Notes: generated by a model from the sequence alone, not told the origin. 40,495 bases of DNA from DASXTB01 sp036505615 (GCA_036505615.1 DASXTB010000477.1:1-40495); one strand, 5' to 3'. Shown: positions 8,608 through 16,998, numbered from the stretch's first letter. Made by a program: numbers and translations.

Positions 8608-9762
8608 TTACAGGGGAATCTGGCCAGCTCGCGACGCGGTGTTATCAGCGCGCCGTGCGAAAAACTCTGTCAGGCTGGAGAGTTTGTTCTTGCTAAGGAT
8701 TTCTCTTAGCCCGTTGTTGATTAACTTGGAAATTGAGGGCCCACGGTAGATCAGTCCGGTATGAAGCTGCACCAGGCTTGCTCCCAGATTCAAGTACTCC
8801 CAGACGTCCTCGGCGGGATGCTTTTTGGGGTCGCAGCCCACGCCGCCGCAGGCGATGATCGGAAGCCGCCCCTCGCTCTTGATCCAGACTTGGCGCACCA
8901 TTTTCTGAACGTATTTTTTCAACGGAAGTCCGCTCAGGCCCCCGCAACCAAAGTTGTGGAGAATATAGCCTGGAGTCTTCAATTCTTCTCGCCTATTGGT
9001 GGTGTTGGCTATAACGCATCCGCTCAACCCGTAATCTCGAGCCAAATCCAGGATCCTGTCCAGAGTGTTGTCATCAAGATCCGGTGATAGCTTTACCAGC
9101 ACTGGTTTTGCTTTGCTCCGTCTCGCCATTTGGACTTCGCAGTCTTTCAGTCTCTTGAGAAAGGGGGCCAGCAATTCGGGATCTTCGAAAGTCCGTCCTT
9201 CGATGGTATTGGGACAACTAAGGTTCAGCGTGATGAAGTCCGCCAGAGGATAGAGTCTTACAAAACTCTGCAGATAATCTTGGATCGCCTCTTCTCCCGC
9301 GATCGCCGGGTCGGCGGTTTTCACCAGGTTGAGCCCGGTAGGTATCGCAAATCTGGCGCTGCTCAGTCGATCCTTCACGGCATCGGCTCCTTCACTGTTA
9401 AGACCGAGACGGTTGATAAGCCCCCAGTCGCGGGGTAGCCGGAGGAGAGTCGGCGAAGGATTGCCCCGCCATGGCAACAAGCTGATCGATCCGATTTCCA
9501 TGTGCCCGAACCCGATATCGGCGATGATGCGATATATATAGCCCTGTTTGTCGAATCCGGCGGCGAGTCCCACGGGATTTTCAAATTTCAGGCCGAAAAG
9601 TTCCAGGCGCAATTCCTGGTGCTGGATGTTGTAAATGCGGCGCAGCACACTGCGCGCCAAAGAAGATTGGGAAAGCCGGAAGCCGGTCCTGATCGCTTGG
9701 CGGTGGATCCATTCCGGATCCAGCGCAAATAGCAGCGGACGCGCTATTCTTGAATACGACAC
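8608..9762 (-). CDS. pyrD: Dihydroorotate dehydrogenase, class 2-like (quinone type)
   Basis: 384 aa; GTG at 9762 with GGAG 6 bases upstream. It oxidises dihydroorotate to orotate in pyrimidine synthesis. The N-terminal amphipathic part (ARPLLFALDPEWIHRQAI) is the class 2 membrane-association extension. FMN and substrate motifs include GLAAGFDKQG, RLGLNSEG, VKLSPDLDD, ANTTNRREE, GGLSG and ACGGVG, ending in GASLVQLHTGLIYRGP. Oddly, the catalytic-base position reads NLSCPNT with Cys183. Class 2 enzymes normally have Ser there (NxSSPNT), and Cys marks class 1. pyrE lies about 2 kb upstream on the same strand, separated by pckA and two repeat elements. Confidence 0.88.
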   Translation of the reverse strand: MSYSRIARPLLFALDPEWIHRQAIRTGFRLSQSSLARSVLRRIYNIQHQELRLELFGLKFENPVGLAAGFDKQGYIYRIIADIGFGHMEIGSISLLPWRGNPSPTLLRLPRDWGLINRLGLNSEGADAVKDRLSSARFAIPTGLNLVKTADPAIAGEEAIQDYLQSFVRLYPLADFITLNLSCPNTIEGRTFEDPELLAPFLKRLKDCEVQMARRSKAKPVLVKLSPDLDDNTLDRILDLARDYGLSGCVIANTTNRREELKTPGYILHNFGCGGLSGLPLKKYVQKMVRQVWIKSEGRLPIIACGGVGCDPKKHPAEDVWEYLNLGASLVQLHTGLIYRGPSISKLINNGLREILSKNKLSSLTEFFARRADNTASRAGQIPL

Positions 9763-9827
9763 CTCGATCTCCGGCAGCCTTGCCCAAAAGGTTGAAGAGG
9801 ACGCAGCGGCGGAAAAGCCGGAGTAGA

Positions 9828-9960
9828 CTGTCGCAAAACAAATCTAACCACAGGGAACACGGGGGACAAGAGGCTCTGCCGAATACCGCAAAACCTCTTC
9901 AATAAAGGAAACATTAAATCCCCGTGTACCCCGTGGTTTGCAGTCTTGAGGCACTCTCCG
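9828..9960. repeat. MITE-like inverted repeat element, copy 1 (partial)
   Basis: The left arm has AACCACAGGGAACACGGGGG and the right arm TCCCCGTGTACCCCGTGGTT. The centre has AATAAAGGAAACATTAAATC, shared with copies at 11601, 14520 and 36605. The arms are less perfect than in the others and the centre is more diverged. It fills most of the interval between pyrD and pckA. Confidence 0.75.
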
Positions 9961-9995
9961 GAGGCTTCACAATGAATTATCCTGAAATTTGCGGG

Positions 9996-11525
9996 CTACA
10001 CGCTTACTTCGAACTTCTCAAAATTCTTGGCAAACTGAACCGCCAGACCTTTCGCGGCGGAATCAAAGGCGCTCTTATCGCCCCAGGTATTTCGCGGAAT
10101 CAAAATCTCCCTGGGAACATCGGGGCACTCACGCGGGACCATTAAATTAAAGATGGGATCAGCGTCGAATCCGACGTTCTCAAGCTCTCCTTTCAGCGCC
10201 GCTCTCACCATGGAGCGCGTGTACTGCAGCTTGATTCGTTGTCCCTTCCCGTAGCCGCCGCCGGACCAGCCGGTGTTGATCAGGTAGACGCGGCTGTTGT
10301 GGCGCTGAATGCGGTCTGCCAGCATTTCAGAGTAACGGGAGGGGTGCAGGGTCAGAAACGGCGCTCCAAAACAGGTAGAAAAAGTGATTTGAGGTTCAGT
10401 CACTCCGCGTTCCGTTCCCGCCAGCTTGCTGGTGTACCCGCTGAGGAAATGAAACATTGCCTGCTGATAGGAGAGTTTGGAAACGGGAGGGAGAACGCCG
10501 AAAGCGTCGGCGGTCAGAAAGACGATGGTCGAAGGATGAGCCGCCACACTGGGAATGCGGGCAGCGGGAATGAAATCAACGGGAAAGGCGGCGCGCGTGT
10601 TCTCCGTGTACTTGCTGCTGTTGAAATCCACCGCCCGCGTCTCATCATCAATCACTACGTTTTCAAGCACGGCGCCAAAGCGGATTGCGTTCCATATCTG
10701 GGGTTCGCCGGTCTGGCTCAGCGAAATGCACTTGGCGTAACAACCTCCTTCAAAATTGAAGATCCCGTCAGCTGACCACCCATGCTCGTCGTCGCCGATC
10801 AAGTGGCGTTCCGGATCCGCCGAAAGCGTGGTCTTGCCCGTGCCGGAGAGGCCGAAGAACAGGGCGACATCTCCTTCGCTGCCGACATTGCACGAGCAGT
10901 GCATGGGTAACACGTCGCGCTGCGGCATGAGAAAGTTCATGATGCTGAAAATCGATTTCTTCATCTCCCCGGCGTAGTGAGTCCCGCCGATCAGAACCAG
11001 CTTCTGTTTGAAGTTCAGCATGATGAAGGCCTCCGACCGCGTGCCGTCCTTTTCCGGCACGGCCTGAAACCCAGGGGCGCAAATCAGCGTGAATTGGGGT
11101 TGATGCGACTTTAACTCTTCTTCAGTGGGCCGCAGGAACAACTGCCGGACGAAAAGATTCTGCCATGGCATTTCGTTGATGAAACGCACCGGCAGGCGAT
11201 AATTGGGATCGGCGCCGGCAAATCCGTCAAACACATAGGTGGTTCGGCCTCGCAAGTAAGCCAGCATTCCCTGGTGGAGTCGCTCGAATGACTGCTCCGG
11301 GATAGGACGGTTTACATCGCCCCACCAAATATTCCTGGAGGTGGTTTCTTCTTCCACGATGAACTTATCCTTGGGAGACCGGCCGGTATATTTTCCAGTG
11401 AGGACACAAAGTGCACCGCGCTCCGATAAACCGCCCTGGCCGAGCCGTAGCGATTCCTCTACCAGCCGGGGAACAGAAAGATTGTGCAAACCGTCGGCAA
11501 ACGTTGCGGGACTAGGCGCGACCAT
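9996..11525 (-). CDS. pckA: Phosphoenolpyruvate carboxykinase (ATP)
   Basis: 509 aa. The leader GGGAGG is followed by three consecutive ATG codons (11531, 11528, 11525). The third has the best 6-base spacing and is chosen. The enzyme interconverts oxaloacetate plus ATP with PEP, CO2 and ADP for gluconeogenesis. Visible motifs are GKYTGRSPKDKF at the substrate side, YAGEMKKSIF, the kinase-1a P-loop GLSGTGKTTLS at about residue 225, kinase-2 LIGDDEHGWS, and the adenine-binding NTGWSGGGYGKG region. The length suits the ATP-dependent family (about 510-540 aa), not the larger GTP type. It sits alone between two MITE-like repeats and near isocitrate dehydrogenase, a central-carbon context. Confidence 0.96.
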   Translation of the reverse strand: MVAPSPATFADGLHNLSVPRLVEESLRLGQGGLSERGALCVLTGKYTGRSPKDKFIVEEETTSRNIWWGDVNRPIPEQSFERLHQGMLAYLRGRTTYVFDGFAGADPNYRLPVRFINEMPWQNLFVRQLFLRPTEEELKSHQPQFTLICAPGFQAVPEKDGTRSEAFIMLNFKQKLVLIGGTHYAGEMKKSIFSIMNFLMPQRDVLPMHCSCNVGSEGDVALFFGLSGTGKTTLSADPERHLIGDDEHGWSADGIFNFEGGCYAKCISLSQTGEPQIWNAIRFGAVLENVVIDDETRAVDFNSSKYTENTRAAFPVDFIPAARIPSVAAHPSTIVFLTADAFGVLPPVSKLSYQQAMFHFLSGYTSKLAGTERGVTEPQITFSTCFGAPFLTLHPSRYSEMLADRIQRHNSRVYLINTGWSGGGYGKGQRIKLQYTRSMVRAALKGELENVGFDADPIFNLMVPRECPDVPREILIPRNTWGDKSAFDSAAKGLAVQFAKNFEKFEVSV

Positions 11526-11600
11526 CATCATCCTCCCTTAGTCGGACTGGAATTTTTTCATTTTCGGGTACTGTGAACCACATCTGCAGCGGCTCGGCTG

Positions 11601-11790
11601 CCTGCCTCTGGCGGCGAGTCTCGGAGAGTGTCTCAATACTACGAATCACGGGGGACACGGTGAACACGGGGAATTTAATGACTGCTTTATTATTAAGAAT
11701 TTGCTGCTAATTTCGAAAGCCCTTGTGATCCCCACTGTTCCCAGTGTTCCCCGTGGTTTCATAGTTTTGAGACAACCGCCTCGCCGATGC
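11601..11790. repeat. MITE-like inverted repeat element, copy 2 (inverted orientation)
   Basis: Terminal arms run from GCCTCTGGCGGCGAGTCTCG through GTGTCTCAA and CACGGGGGACACGG. The other arm runs TGTTCCCAGTGTTCCCCGTG, GTTTCATAGTTTTGAGACA. The core (ATTAATAATAAAGC... TTTCGAAAGCCC) reads in the opposite orientation to copies 3 and 4. It lies upstream of pckA and downstream of pyrE, occupying nearly the whole interval 11532-11804. Confidence 0.8.
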
Positions 11791-11804
11791 TTGGCCTTTA
11801 AATT

Positions 11805-12482
11805 CTATTCGGCTTGCTCGTTAAACTGCAAGGCCTTGCGCCGGTGCCACCCGCGTGGATCGGCCAGGTACTCTTTTACCTGAGCCCGCGCCTCAGAGGA
11901 CAGCAGTCCAAGCGCGCACCCCGTTTCAAGGACGGTGGAAATGGTGACCAGCGAATGCAGCCTTACGCCCACCTTCGCCAGGCTTTCTTGGCCGCCCTGT
12001 TCCCGGTCAACAACCACCAGGCAATTGGAAACTTTACAACCCGCTTCGCGGATTCCTTCGATGAATGAGATCTTGCTTCCTCCATCTGTTATCAGGTCTT
12101 CAAAGAGTAAAATTTCGCCTTGCGCTACCCCCTCCAGTCGGCTGCCCGTGCCGTGTTCTTTCTTTTTTTTCCGCACGTAGACAAAGGGCTTGTCGAGTCT
12201 TTCCGCAAGCCATGCGCCGAAGGCAATTCCGGCCGTCTCGCCTCCAGCAATGCAATCTGCGGTTATATTCCTTTCGTGGTAGAGGTGTCGCGCCAAGCTG
12301 ATGATGATGTCGCGAGTACTGGGATAGGAGATCAGGAGCCGGCAATTAATATAGAGAGGGGCAAAATTTCCTGAGGACAACTGAAAGGGTTTGGATTCCC
12401 TGACTTCCATTGCGCGGTGCTGCCACAGCAGCATTGAAACCACTTCTGCGATTTTCTGGTCAAGGTGCATTTGCGCTCGCAT
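11805..12482 (-). CDS. pyrE: Orotate phosphoribosyltransferase
   Basis: 225 aa from ATG 12482 (a TTG two codons earlier is also possible; the ribosome site AAGAG is weak). It converts orotate plus PRPP to OMP. The PRPP-binding motif ILLFEDLITDGGSK is clear, as is the flexible catalytic loop region RKKKKEHGTGSRLEG and FQLSSGNFAPLYIN at the N-terminus, where SG binds orotate. The C-terminal helix EARAQVKEYLADPRGWHRR extends slightly beyond short PyrE forms. The upstream isocitrate dehydrogenase gene ends 47 bases before this start on the same strand, so co-transcription is likely. Confidence 0.93.
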   Translation of the reverse strand: MRAQMHLDQKIAEVVSMLLWQHRAMEVRESKPFQLSSGNFAPLYINCRLLISYPSTRDIIISLARHLYHERNITADCIAGGETAGIAFGAWLAERLDKPFVYVRKKKKEHGTGSRLEGVAQGEILLFEDLITDGGSKISFIEGIREAGCKVSNCLVVVDREQGGQESLAKVGVRLHSLVTISTVLETGCALGLLSSEARAQVKEYLADPRGWHRRKALQFNEQAE

Positions 12483-12529
12483 GGTCAACTCTTAATCATC
12501 CCGCATGAGCTCGCTCGCTACAGTCTGGC

Positions 12530-13531
12530 CTACAGTCTTTCAATCAACGCTTGTGCAAACTCCGTGGTTGATGCTGTGCCTCCCAGGTCACGGGTCACTT
12601 TCTCACCTGCCGCAATGACGCTGTGGCACGCTTTTTCAATTCTATCTGCCAGGCCGATTTCCCCGATGTGCCGCAGCAGCATGCAGCCACTCAGAAGCAG
12701 GGCGGTTGGATTGGCTTTGCCCTGCCCGGCGATGTCGGGGGCTGTTCCGTGGACGCTTTCGAAGATCGCCGCATCCTGGCCTATGTTTCCGCTGGGCGTG
12801 ACTCCGAGACCGCCCACCAGTCCGGCGCAAAGGTCGCTGACGATGTCTCCATAAAGATTTGGCAGGACTATCACATCGAACCTCGAAGGGTTGTGAACCA
12901 GCTGCAGGCAACAGTTATCGATGATCACCTCTTCATATTGCAGCGTGGGATATCTTTGTCCCACCTCGCGGCAGCAGGTCAGAAAGAGCCCGTCACTCTT
13001 TTTCATGATGTTCGCTTTGTGAACGGCTGAAACCTTGCGGCGTTTGTGCGCGGCCGCATGAGAAAAGGCAAATTCAGCAATGCGTGTCGAGGCACTCCTG
13101 GTAATTATTTTCAGTGACTCGACTACTCCCGGCACTACTTCGTGTTCCAGGCCGGAATACTCTCCTTCAGTGTTTTCCCGTACCACGATCAGATCAACAT
13201 CGCTGTACCGCGTCTTCAGCCCGGGAATACTTTTGCAGGGCCGGAGATTGGCAAAAAGCTGGAATTCCTTTCGCAGGGTCAAATTCAGAGAGACATGCCC
13301 TGTGCCAATTGGCGTCGATAGCGGCCCCTTCAAGGCCAGTTTATTCTTGCGGATGGAAGCGAGCGCCTCGTCGGAGATCAGCCGGCCCGTGGATGATGCT
13401 AAAGCGCTGCTTACGATTTGTCTGTCCCAGCGAATCGGCGCTTTCGCCGCGGAGAAGATGGAGACGACGGCTTCAGCAATTTCAGGTCCGATTCCATCCC
13501 CTGGAATTAAAGTAACGTTATAATCAGGCAT
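12530..13531 (-). CDS. NAD-dependent isocitrate dehydrogenase (IDH3-like)
   Basis: 333 aa beta-decarboxylating dehydrogenase. It starts with the family strand LIPGDGIGPEI. The substrate loop TPIGTGHVSLNLTLRKEF is followed by ANLRPCKSIPG, and this Ser plus Arg set fits isocitrate better than isopropylmalate. Further signatures are VRENTEGEYSGLEHE, KANIMKKSDGLF with the catalytic Lys, PNLYGDIVSDLCAGLVGG (metal aspartates) and ESVHGTAPDIAGQGKANP (nucleotide loop). The length matches mitochondrial-type NAD-IDH and not the 400+ aa NADP type. It supplies 2-oxoglutarate in the TCA cycle. Homoisocitrate or isopropylmalate dehydrogenase are the alternatives. pyrE follows after 47 bases. Confidence 0.87.
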   Translation of the reverse strand: MPDYNVTLIPGDGIGPEIAEAVVSIFSAAKAPIRWDRQIVSSALASSTGRLISDEALASIRKNKLALKGPLSTPIGTGHVSLNLTLRKEFQLFANLRPCKSIPGLKTRYSDVDLIVVRENTEGEYSGLEHEVVPGVVESLKIITRSASTRIAEFAFSHAAAHKRRKVSAVHKANIMKKSDGLFLTCCREVGQRYPTLQYEEVIIDNCCLQLVHNPSRFDVIVLPNLYGDIVSDLCAGLVGGLGVTPSGNIGQDAAIFESVHGTAPDIAGQGKANPTALLLSGCMLLRHIGEIGLADRIEKACHSVIAAGEKVTRDLGGTASTTEFAQALIERL

Positions 13532-13796
13532 GTCGCCAAAAAAAATCGAATAAATCTTAATAGCAGATCACGAACTCATCGAGCTAGGGCCAAAAACGCT
13601 TGGTTGAAAAAAGCGGATTTCACACTCCGGTCGCTTCTTGCGCCGTGTCCTTAGATTCATTAAACGCAAAAAGTCTATTTGAGTAGCATGGAGTCCCACA
13701 AGCCTGGATTAATTAATTGTCGGACTGCAGAGCCGCGAATGGGGCATAAAGAATTGCAGCCTCTGTACCAGGATTGTCTGCTTAAGGAGGATCGCT

Positions 13797-14474
13797 ATGA
13801 CCACGTGTAAGATGATAAGCGCATTCGGGTTTGCAATTGTCTTTTTGCTTCTGGCCTTCCCGTCAACTCTCTCAGCGCAGAATGCCCCGGTTCCATCGAA
13901 GGATGAAGGATGGAAGCAGCTGTTTGACGGCAAGACGCTGGTTAACTGGCAACCTACAAGCTTCGGAGGCGAAGGCCAGGTGCATGTCGAAGACGGCCAG
14001 ATCATTCTTGATATGGGTGGAGATCTCACGGGCATCAACTGGTCGGGCGGTCCACTCCCCAAGATGGATTATGAGATCAGTCTTGAAGCAATGAAGCTGG
14101 ATGGCAACGACTTCTTTTGCGGCCTTACATTCCCGGCGGGAGACTCCTACTGCAGTTTCATCGTCGGCGGGTGGGCCGGCGTCGTAGTCGGCCTTTCCAG
14201 TATCGATGGGCGCGACGCATCTGAGAATGAAACTACTCGGCTGATGAAATTCCTCAAGAACCGATGGTACCGCATCCGAGTCAAGGTCACGCAGGCGAAG
14301 ATCGAGACTTGGATCGATCAGGAAAAAATGGTGGATGTGGTAACGACGGGCCGGCGGATTTCAGTCCGCGGAGAGGTAGAACCTTCCAAGCCGCTGGGAA
14401 TCGCCAGTTGGAGGACAAAGGCAGCTTTGCGGGACATCAAAATGCGGAAGCTTCAGGCGGAGAAGGTGAAATGA
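13797..14474 (+). CDS. Secreted DUF1080 / 3-keto-disaccharide hydrolase domain protein
   Basis: 225 aa; ATG 13797 after AAGGAGGATCGCT, a strong ribosome site. The signal peptide is ISAFGFAIVFLLLAFPSTLSA with cleavage near AQN. The mature protein begins with the family hallmark DEGWKQLFDGKTLVNWQP, then GQVHVEDGQIIL, MDYEISLEAMKLDGNDFFCG and ends IASWRTKAALRDIKMRKL. This is a concanavalin-like beta-sandwich. Some family members hydrolyse 3-keto-glycosides. This single-domain form is minimal, and its C-terminus lacks any extra domain. It is divergent from the icd gene, and a palindrome and MITE-like element separate it from the convergent KdpD-N gene. Confidence 0.85.
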   Translation: MTTCKMISAFGFAIVFLLLAFPSTLSAQNAPVPSKDEGWKQLFDGKTLVNWQPTSFGGEGQVHVEDGQIILDMGGDLTGINWSGGPLPKMDYEISLEAMKLDGNDFFCGLTFPAGDSYCSFIVGGWAGVVVGLSSIDGRDASENETTRLMKFLKNRWYRIRVKVTQAKIETWIDQEKMVDVVTTGRRISVRGEVEPSKPLGIASWRTKAALRDIKMRKLQAEKVK

Positions 14475-14481
14475 TTGGAGC

Positions 14482-14507
14482 GGAGAGACGGTGTGAGGCC
14501 CGTCTCA
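14482..14507. repeat. Degenerate GAGACGG palindrome
   Basis: GGAGAGACGGTGTGAGGCCCGTCTC is a weakened member of the palindrome family seen at 2828, 6476 and 24076. It sits just after the DUF1080 gene's stop, next to MITE-like copy 3, so the convergent gene pair is separated by two structured repeats. Confidence 0.5.
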
Positions 14508-14519
14508 GGCGTGGCAAGC

Positions 14520-14692
14520 AGACTGTCTCAAAACTAATGAAACCACGGGGAACACAGGGAACACGGGGTCAAGAGGGCCTTCGAAATTGGCAGTAACTCT
14601 TATTGATAAACGAATCATTAAATCCCCGTGTTCCCAGTGTCCCCGGCGGTTCACAATTTTGAGACAACCTCCAAGCCTCGCCGCCAGGGGCA
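14520..14692. repeat. MITE-like inverted repeat element, copy 3
   Basis: The left arm is GTCTCAAAACTAATGAAACC, then ACGGGGAACACAGGGAACAC. The core is TTCGAAATTGGCAGTAACTC, then TTGATAAACGAATCATTAAA. The right arm is TCCCCGTGTTCCCAGTGTCC, then TTCACAATTTTGAGACA, continuing into GCCTCGCCGCCAGGGGCAGG. The arms pair over about 40 bases. It lies between convergent genes (stops at 14474 and 14741). Confidence 0.85.
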
Positions 14693-14740
14693 GGCGGCCA
14701 AGCCCTCCCGGGATACACGGCGGGACAGCAAGATTTTCCG

Positions 14741-15886
14741 TCATCTCGCAGCGCGGCGGCGATCCGCGACGATAGTTATTCGTATGTCCTCTGCAGCGCG
14801 TACCACTTGAGACACCACGTTGCCGCCCAGAAAGCGTGTCCAAGGTCTGAAGTTGATTCGTGCCAGGAGAATCTGTGTGACTCGCTGGCGGCGCGCAAAG
14901 TCAACGATAGTTTCAGCCACGTGATTGCCCTGTAACACTCTGGTTTCGATGTGGAGATTGCGAGCGAAGTTGAGATGCTTTTCGACCGCTTCTCGCTCCT
15001 CAGGTTGCAGCACCGACAGATCCGGATGCGGGCAGACATAAACCGCGAAGCAATCTGCCCGCAGGTAGTCGGCCACACGTCTCCCGCGCCGAATGAGCAT
15101 GGCGGCGGATGGATCAGCGGTGATGTGGATCAAAATCCTCTCCCTGATTAGAATGCCTGCGTCTTGCGCCCTGGCCTTCTCAGCCTGTTTGGAGGGGATT
15201 TCCGAACGTCGGTCCCCTTCCTCCAGGCGAAGCTCCACTTCGTGAGCGGTTTGACGTAGAGCCAGTTCTCGTAAAGCCACCAAGTTCGATTCCCTGAAGA
15301 AGTTCTCCAGCGCTCTCTGAGCCTTCTCCGGATCGTAGATGACGCCGCGCTTCAATCGGTTCAGGAGCGCCTCCGGAGTCGCGTCGGTCATCACAACTTC
15401 ATCCGCCTCTTTGATCACCCAGTCGGGGATAGTCTCGCTCATCCGAATGCCGGTGATCTGCTGGACCTGGTCGTTGAGGCTTTCCAGATGCTGCACGTTC
15501 ATCGTGGTATACACATCAATGCCGGCGTCGAGCAGGATGAGCACGTCCTCCCAGCGCTTGCTCCGTTCCGATCCCGGAATGTTAGTGTGCGCCAATTCAT
15601 CGACGAGGCACACAGCAGGCCGGCGTTTCAGGACCGCCGGCGTATCCATTTCCTCAAAGGTAGCGCCCCGGTACTGAATTTTCCGTCGGGGGACTGCCTC
15701 CAGGCCCTTGACTTTCTCAATCGTGTCCTTCCGGCCATGCGATTCAAAATATCCAACAACAACGTCAACGCCCTCCTGTTTGAGCCGCTGCGCCTCTTCA
15801 AGCATCCGGTATGTTTTGCCTACACCGGCTGCGTAACCGAGAAACACCTTAAGCCGCCCGCGACGTCGTGATTGCGAATCGTTCAT
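14741..15886 (-). CDS. Stand-alone KdpD N-terminal sensor protein (KdpD domain plus Usp), canonical type
   Basis: 381 aa, equal to only the cytoplasmic N-terminal half of the K+/turgor sensor kinase KdpD. Residues 10-220 are the KdpD domain, with Walker A GYAAGVGKT (Lys24), YFESHGRKDT, LVDELAHTN (Asp96, His100) and MNVQHLESLND. Residues about 245-375 are a Usp-like domain. No membrane helices, HisKA or ATPase follow; the stop is clean. It overlaps the upstream paralogue by 4 bases (ATGA) and closes the kdp operon. The domains are known to sense ATP or ions, and in some bacteria c-di-AMP through Usp. It probably acts on the separate kinase at 32071-33540. Confidence 0.9.
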   Translation of the reverse strand: MNDSQSRRRGRLKVFLGYAAGVGKTYRMLEEAQRLKQEGVDVVVGYFESHGRKDTIEKVKGLEAVPRRKIQYRGATFEEMDTPAVLKRRPAVCLVDELAHTNIPGSERSKRWEDVLILLDAGIDVYTTMNVQHLESLNDQVQQITGIRMSETIPDWVIKEADEVVMTDATPEALLNRLKRGVIYDPEKAQRALENFFRESNLVALRELALRQTAHEVELRLEEGDRRSEIPSKQAEKARAQDAGILIRERILIHITADPSAAMLIRRGRRVADYLRADCFAVYVCPHPDLSVLQPEEREAVEKHLNFARNLHIETRVLQGNHVAETIVDFARRQRVTQILLARINFRPWTRFLGGNVVSQVVRAAEDIRITIVADRRRAAR

Positions 15887-16998
15887 GAGTGAGGCGCCAG
15901 TGGATAGACGATCACGTCGATACCTTCTGCCGAACGGATCAATCGGTCCACCGTGTTACCCCAGAAGCGTCTCCACCAGCCTTTCTTCAAGCTATGCCCA
16001 ACGAAGATCTGGGTAACGCCTCTGTCTCGCGAAAACTGGATGATTGCATCCACCGGGTCTCCTTTCAGAAGCTTTACCTCCGCTCCCAGCTCTCGAGCTT
16101 GGTCCAGATTTCTCTCCAGGATCGCTTCGTCTTCCTTGCTGAGTGATGACTGTTTGACATACACAGCGAACAACTCTCCGTGGAAACGCTCGGCATTACG
16201 CCGGCCGCTTTCGAGAATTCGGGCGGCGTCGGAGCGCGGGGTGATGCAGACCAGGACGCGTTCTTGCATGCCCCAAACCTGCTCGATTCCGTGCACCCTC
16301 AGATAGCTTTCCAACTGCCGGTCTACTACCTCAGCGGCAATTAGCAGCGCCATCTCCCGGAGCCTCGACAATTTGTGTTCCTCAACCTGCAAGGCGTCCG
16401 TAGACACGGGTTCGCCGTTGACTCGCTTCAAACTGGCGTCGGCGGGAGCGTCTACGATGACAATGTCATCGGCCTCTTCAAGGAAACTCTTCGGGAGCGT
16501 CTGCCGGGAGCGCTTTCCGGTAATGCGCTCTACCTCGTCCTGACATTCCTCGATATGCCGCAGGTTAACCGAAGTAATCACTGAGATTCCGCCTTCAAGA
16601 AGTTCCTTCACATCCTGCCAGCGCTTGGCGCTGCGGCTCGCAGGAGGATTGTTGTAGGCTAGCCCGTCGATCAGCACCACTTCAGGGTGTCGGCGGAGGA
16701 TGGTATCGACATCTATGACGTCCTCGCCGTTGATCTTTAAAGGCGGGATGATTTCGTGCCGGCGGAGCAGCTGTTCAACTTCCGGCGGGTAATGCGGCTG
16801 AACTGCGCCTACGACGACGTCTTCGCGATTGCGTTCACGCCTTCGCCGCCCTTCGTCGAGCATCTGGAAAGATTTGCCGACGCCCGAGGCGTAACCAAGG
16901 AAAATCTTTAGACGACCACGCCGGGTCTTTCGTTCCTGCTCTTCTACCTGTTCAAGGAGTCGCTCCGGGCTCGGGCGGTGAATCGGTTCATCCGGCAT
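15883..16998 (-). CDS. Second stand-alone KdpD N-terminal protein, divergent motifs
   Basis: 371 aa paralogue of the next gene. Walker A is kept (GYASGVGKS, Lys42). The ETHGR-type motif has become VQPHYPP, and LVDELAHTN has become LIDGLAYNN (Asp111 kept, Glu to Gly, His to Tyr). The middle IVDAPADASLKR segment and a C-terminal Usp domain (about residues 245-365, with VGHSLKKGWWRRFWGNTVDRL) are recognisable. It has a 28-residue charged N-terminal extension. Loss of the family's acidic and His residues suggests altered nucleotide chemistry, perhaps a regulatory subunit for the canonical paralogue, with which it is translationally coupled. ATG 16998 has only a poor ribosome site. Confidence 0.87.
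   Translation of the reverse strand: MPDEPIHRPSPERLLEQVEEQERKTRRGRLKIFLGYASGVGKSFQMLDEGRRRRERNREDVVVGAVQPHYPPEVEQLLRRHEIIPPLKINGEDVIDVDTILRRHPEVVLIDGLAYNNPPASRSAKRWQDVKELLEGGISVITSVNLRHIEECQDEVERITGKRSRQTLPKSFLEEADDIVIVDAPADASLKRVNGEPVSTDALQVEEHKLSRLREMALLIAAEVVDRQLESYLRVHGIEQVWGMQERVLVCITPRSDAARILESGRRNAERFHGELFAVYVKQSSLSKEDEAILERNLDQARELGAEVKLLKGDPVDAIIQFSRDRGVTQIFVGHSLKKGWWRRFWGNTVDRLIRSAEGIDVIVYPLAPHS

Noticed and set aside
12530..13531. leuB (3-isopropylmalate dehydrogenase)
   Set aside because: The HVSLNLTLRKEF substrate loop, ENTEGEYSGLEHE and HGTAPDIAGQGKANP are those of NAD-isocitrate dehydrogenases. No leucine genes are nearby.
14741..15886. KdpD truncated by a frameshift next to the missing kinase half
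   Set aside because: No HisKA/HATPase coding remains downstream of 14741, where a MITE-like element and a convergent gene follow. The kinase half is intact elsewhere with its own membrane domain, so the split is architectural.
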